64,000 nt of DNA from the NCBI RefSeq assembly GCF_013761175.1, contig NZ_JACDUR010000001.1, forward strand, positions 1,426,001-1,490,000, read 5' to 3'. The translations under genes were made by a program, and so were the position numbers. Source of the DNA: Nonomuraea soli (lineage in GTDB: Bacteria > Actinomycetota > Actinomycetes > Streptosporangiales > Streptosporangiaceae). Under the pieces are notes generated by a model, which saw nothing but the letters and a program-made list of their open reading frames with translations, was not told where the DNA came from and made no database searches. This document shows positions 62,232 through 64,000 of this stretch, one piece after another (the first letter of the stretch is position 1; the number at the start of each line of letters is the position of its first letter).

Positions 62232-63722
62232 TCAGCCGATGTCGGCCACCACCGTCTTCAGCTCGGTGAAATCGTCCAAGCCGAACGATCCCAGCTCCCG
62301 CCCCCAGCCGGACTCCTTGTACCCTCCGCGCGGCAGCGTCACGTCATCGGCGTGCCAGGCGTTCACCCACACCGTCCCGGCGCGGAGCGTGGCGGCGATC
62401 CGGTGTCCACGGCCGAGGTCGCGGGTCCAGACTCCGGCCGCCAGGCCGTAGCGGGTGTCGTTGGCCATGGCCACGACCTGCTCGGCGCTGTCGAACGGCA
62501 CGGCCGTCACGACCGGGCCGAAGATCTCCTCGCGTTGCACGGCCATGTCCTCCGATACGCCGGTCAGTACGGTGGGCTCGACGAAGTAGCCGACCGCCCG
62601 GGCGCGCTCGCCGCTTCCGGCGGCGGCCGCCGCGCCGGAGGCCAGGCCGCCCCGCACGTACTCCAGCACCTTCTCGTGCTGCTCGGCCGAGACGAGCGGC
62701 CCCATGTCGGCGTCGTCGAAGGTGCTGCCGAGCCGGATCTTGCGCGCCGCCTCCGCGATTCCCTTGACGACTTCGTCGTAGACCGGCCGCTCGATGTACA
62801 GGCGGGAGCCGTTGACGCAGCACTGCCCCTCGTTGAAGAACCCGGCCAGGGCCGCGCCGGCGACGGCCCGCTCCAGGTCGGCGTCGGCGAAGATGATGTT
62901 GGGCGCCTTGCCGCCCAGCTCCAGGGAGACCTTCTTCAGGTTGCCCGCCGCCGCGGCGACGATCTTCTTGCCCACCTCGGTGGAGCCGGTGAAGGCCACC
63001 TTGTCCACTCCGGGGTGGGCGACCAGGGCGGCGCCGGTGTCACCGTAGCCGGGCAGGACGTTGACCACGCCGGGCGGGAAGCCGGCTTCCAGCAGCAACG
63101 AGCCGAGCCACAGGGCGGTCAGCGGCGTCTGCTCGGCGGGCTTGAGCACCACGGTGTTCCCGGCCGTCAACGCTGGGATGATCTTGAAGCAGGCCATCAG
63201 CAGCGGGAAGTTCCACGGCACGATGGCCGCCACCACTCCCACCGGCTCGCGCCTGGTGTAGGCGTGATAGACCCGGTCGGAGGAGGACATGGGAATGGTG
63301 GTGCCCTCGATCTTCGTGGCCCAGCCGGCGAAGTAGCGGAACAGTTCGGCGGCGGTGGCGATGTCGCCGTCCCGGGCGGCGCCGACCAGTTTGCCGTTGT
63401 CGAGCGACTCCAGCTGGGCCAGGATCTCGGCATCGCGCTCGATGAGCTCGGCCATCCGCCACAGCAGTCGGCCGCGCTGCCGTGGGGTGGTCCGGCTCCA
63501 GGCCGAGCCCGGCTCGAAGGCGGCGCGTGCGGCGCGCACGGCACGCTCGACGTCCTCATCGCCGGCCTGAGCCACCTGCGCCAGGTCGGTCTCGGTGGCC
63601 GGGTCGACGGTGGCGAAGGTACGGCCGTCGGCCGCCTCCGTCCACCCACCGCCGATCAGCAGGTGCTTGGGAGAGCCCAGGAAGTCGGCGACGGCGGAGT
63701 GGAATCCCTCGGGGAGAGTCAC
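62232..63722 (-). CDS. NAD(P)-dependent aldehyde dehydrogenase
   Basis: The 496-residue enzyme oxidises an aldehyde to the acid. Features seen: PWNFPLLMACFK and KPAEQTPLTAL in the NAD fold, the FTGSTEVG loop, the general base in LELGGKAPN (residue ~265), and the catalytic Cys in GQCCVNGSR (residue ~300). The C-terminal GGYKESGWGRELG motif is typical of betaine/gamma-aminobutyraldehyde-like members. It follows 11 bp after an RbsC-type permease on the same strand, so the substrate may be a sugar-derived aldehyde. Confidence 0.94.
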   Translation of the reverse strand: MTLPEGFHSAVADFLGSPKHLLIGGGWTEAADGRTFATVDPATETDLAQVAQAGDEDVERAVRAARAAFEPGSAWSRTTPRQRGRLLWRMAELIERDAEILAQLESLDNGKLVGAARDGDIATAAELFRYFAGWATKIEGTTIPMSSSDRVYHAYTRREPVGVVAAIVPWNFPLLMACFKIIPALTAGNTVVLKPAEQTPLTALWLGSLLLEAGFPPGVVNVLPGYGDTGAALVAHPGVDKVAFTGSTEVGKKIVAAAAGNLKKVSLELGGKAPNIIFADADLERAVAGAALAGFFNEGQCCVNGSRLYIERPVYDEVVKGIAEAARKIRLGSTFDDADMGPLVSAEQHEKVLEYVRGGLASGAAAAAGSGERARAVGYFVEPTVLTGVSEDMAVQREEIFGPVVTAVPFDSAEQVVAMANDTRYGLAAGVWTRDLGRGHRIAATLRAGTVWVNAWHADDVTLPRGGYKESGWGRELGSFGLDDFTELKTVVADIG

Positions 63723-63733
63723 GGGTCAGTCCT

Positions 63734-64000
63734 TCACTTCACGATGGAGAGTTTGGATCGGTCGATGGTGAGAGCAACGGCGCCGACGATCAGCACGCCG
63801 TACAGGATGGACTCGTAGGCGGCGTCCACCCCGGCGTACGACAGCCCGACCCGCAGGAGCGTGACGATGCCCGCGCCGACCAGCGTGCGCCACAGCGCGC
63901 CGTGACCGCCGGTGATCGCGGTGCCGCCGACGACGATCGCGGCGACGGCGGGCAGCAGCAGGCTGTCGGCCAGGGTGGGCGCGCCGCTGAAGGTCCGCGC
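63734..64000 (-). CDS. ABC transporter permease, RbsC-type, 3' end only
   Basis: The last 88 residues of a branched ribose-type permease are present. They include the LLLPAVAAIVVGGTAITGGHG motif in part (LPAVAAIVVGGTAITGG) and RTLVGAGIVTLLRVGL, typical of the C-terminal helices of RbsC/XylH/BPD_transp_2 proteins. The start lies beyond the window. It is probably co-transcribed with the aldehyde dehydrogenase and part of a sugar uptake operon. Confidence 0.85.
   Translation of the reverse strand, partial: ARTFSGAPTLADSLLLPAVAAIVVGGTAITGGHGALWRTLVGAGIVTLLRVGLSYAGVDAAYESILYGVLIVGAVALTIDRSKLSIVK

Overview
The window is GC-rich actinobacterial chromosome with short intergenic gaps, frequent ATGA/GTGA gene overlaps and Shine-Dalgarno sites. 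The gene content (WS/DGAT acyltransferases, deazaflavin-dependent nitroreductases, a SigE-type sigma factor, DUF2637 and AICE remains, nSTAND-WD40 and Rhs proteins) suggests a filamentous actinomycete, perhaps of the Streptosporangiales. That placement is an inference from gene content and codon use; no rRNA or other taxonomic marker is present.

Region 1 (1-29.1 kb) is a dense stress and anaerobiosis island. It resembles, family by family, the DosR/DevR dormancy regulon of mycobacteria, although no devR/devS gene lies in the window. It holds five universal stress protein (USP) genes (one interrupted by an amber codon), a two-CBS protein like hypoxic response protein 1, a phosphoketolase-acetate kinase pair, an Hsp20 chaperone, a CtpF-like P-type ATPase, two WS/DGAT genes, two Ddn-like nitroreductases (one fused to a membrane domain), a BON protein, a flavodoxin, a SulP transporter, a NarK transporter and the complete narGHJI operon. 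Many of the promoters carry a 14-bp inverted repeat close to GGGNCGAARGTCCC, which matches the core of the mycobacterial DosR box. Several occur as pairs whose centres are about 22 bp apart. The genes fit one programme for surviving without oxygen: nitrate respiration (NarK, NarGHJI), substrate-level ATP from xylulose-5-P via acetyl-P (Xfp, AckA), lipid storage (WS/DGAT), chaperoning and ATP/AMP sensing (Hsp20, USP, CBS) and redox balance (flavodoxin, Ddn-like proteins).

Region 2 (29.1-43.5 kb) is an accessory patchwork. Intact genes encode a secreted phospholipase A2-ricin lectin, a polyphosphate kinase 2, a Nudix hydrolase, two ECF-type sigma factors each with an unrecognised partner, a GNAT with an exact 30-bp triplication, a small secreted protein, and a TetR regulator divergent from an FAD monooxygenase. 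Between them lie IS remnants (IS481-like, IS5-like, and two left ends of one integrase-type IS), a truncated PD-(D/E)XK-like nuclease ORF, a frameshifted DUF2637 gene, and the 3' half of a tRNA-Pro(GGG) beside an integrase remnant. The last three items look like the scar of an integrative conjugative element.

Region 3 (43.5-64 kb) carries large multidomain proteins: an HTH-nSTAND-WD40 protein, a 2502-residue secreted DNRLRE-LamG-Rhs protein, and a secreted ThuA-galactose-oxidase-like-LamG protein divergent from an IclR regulator. A MarR regulator divergent from an FAD oxidoreductase, an aldehyde dehydrogenase and the 3' end of an RbsC-type sugar ABC permease complete the window. Several divergent regulator/target pairs share clear palindromic operator candidates.
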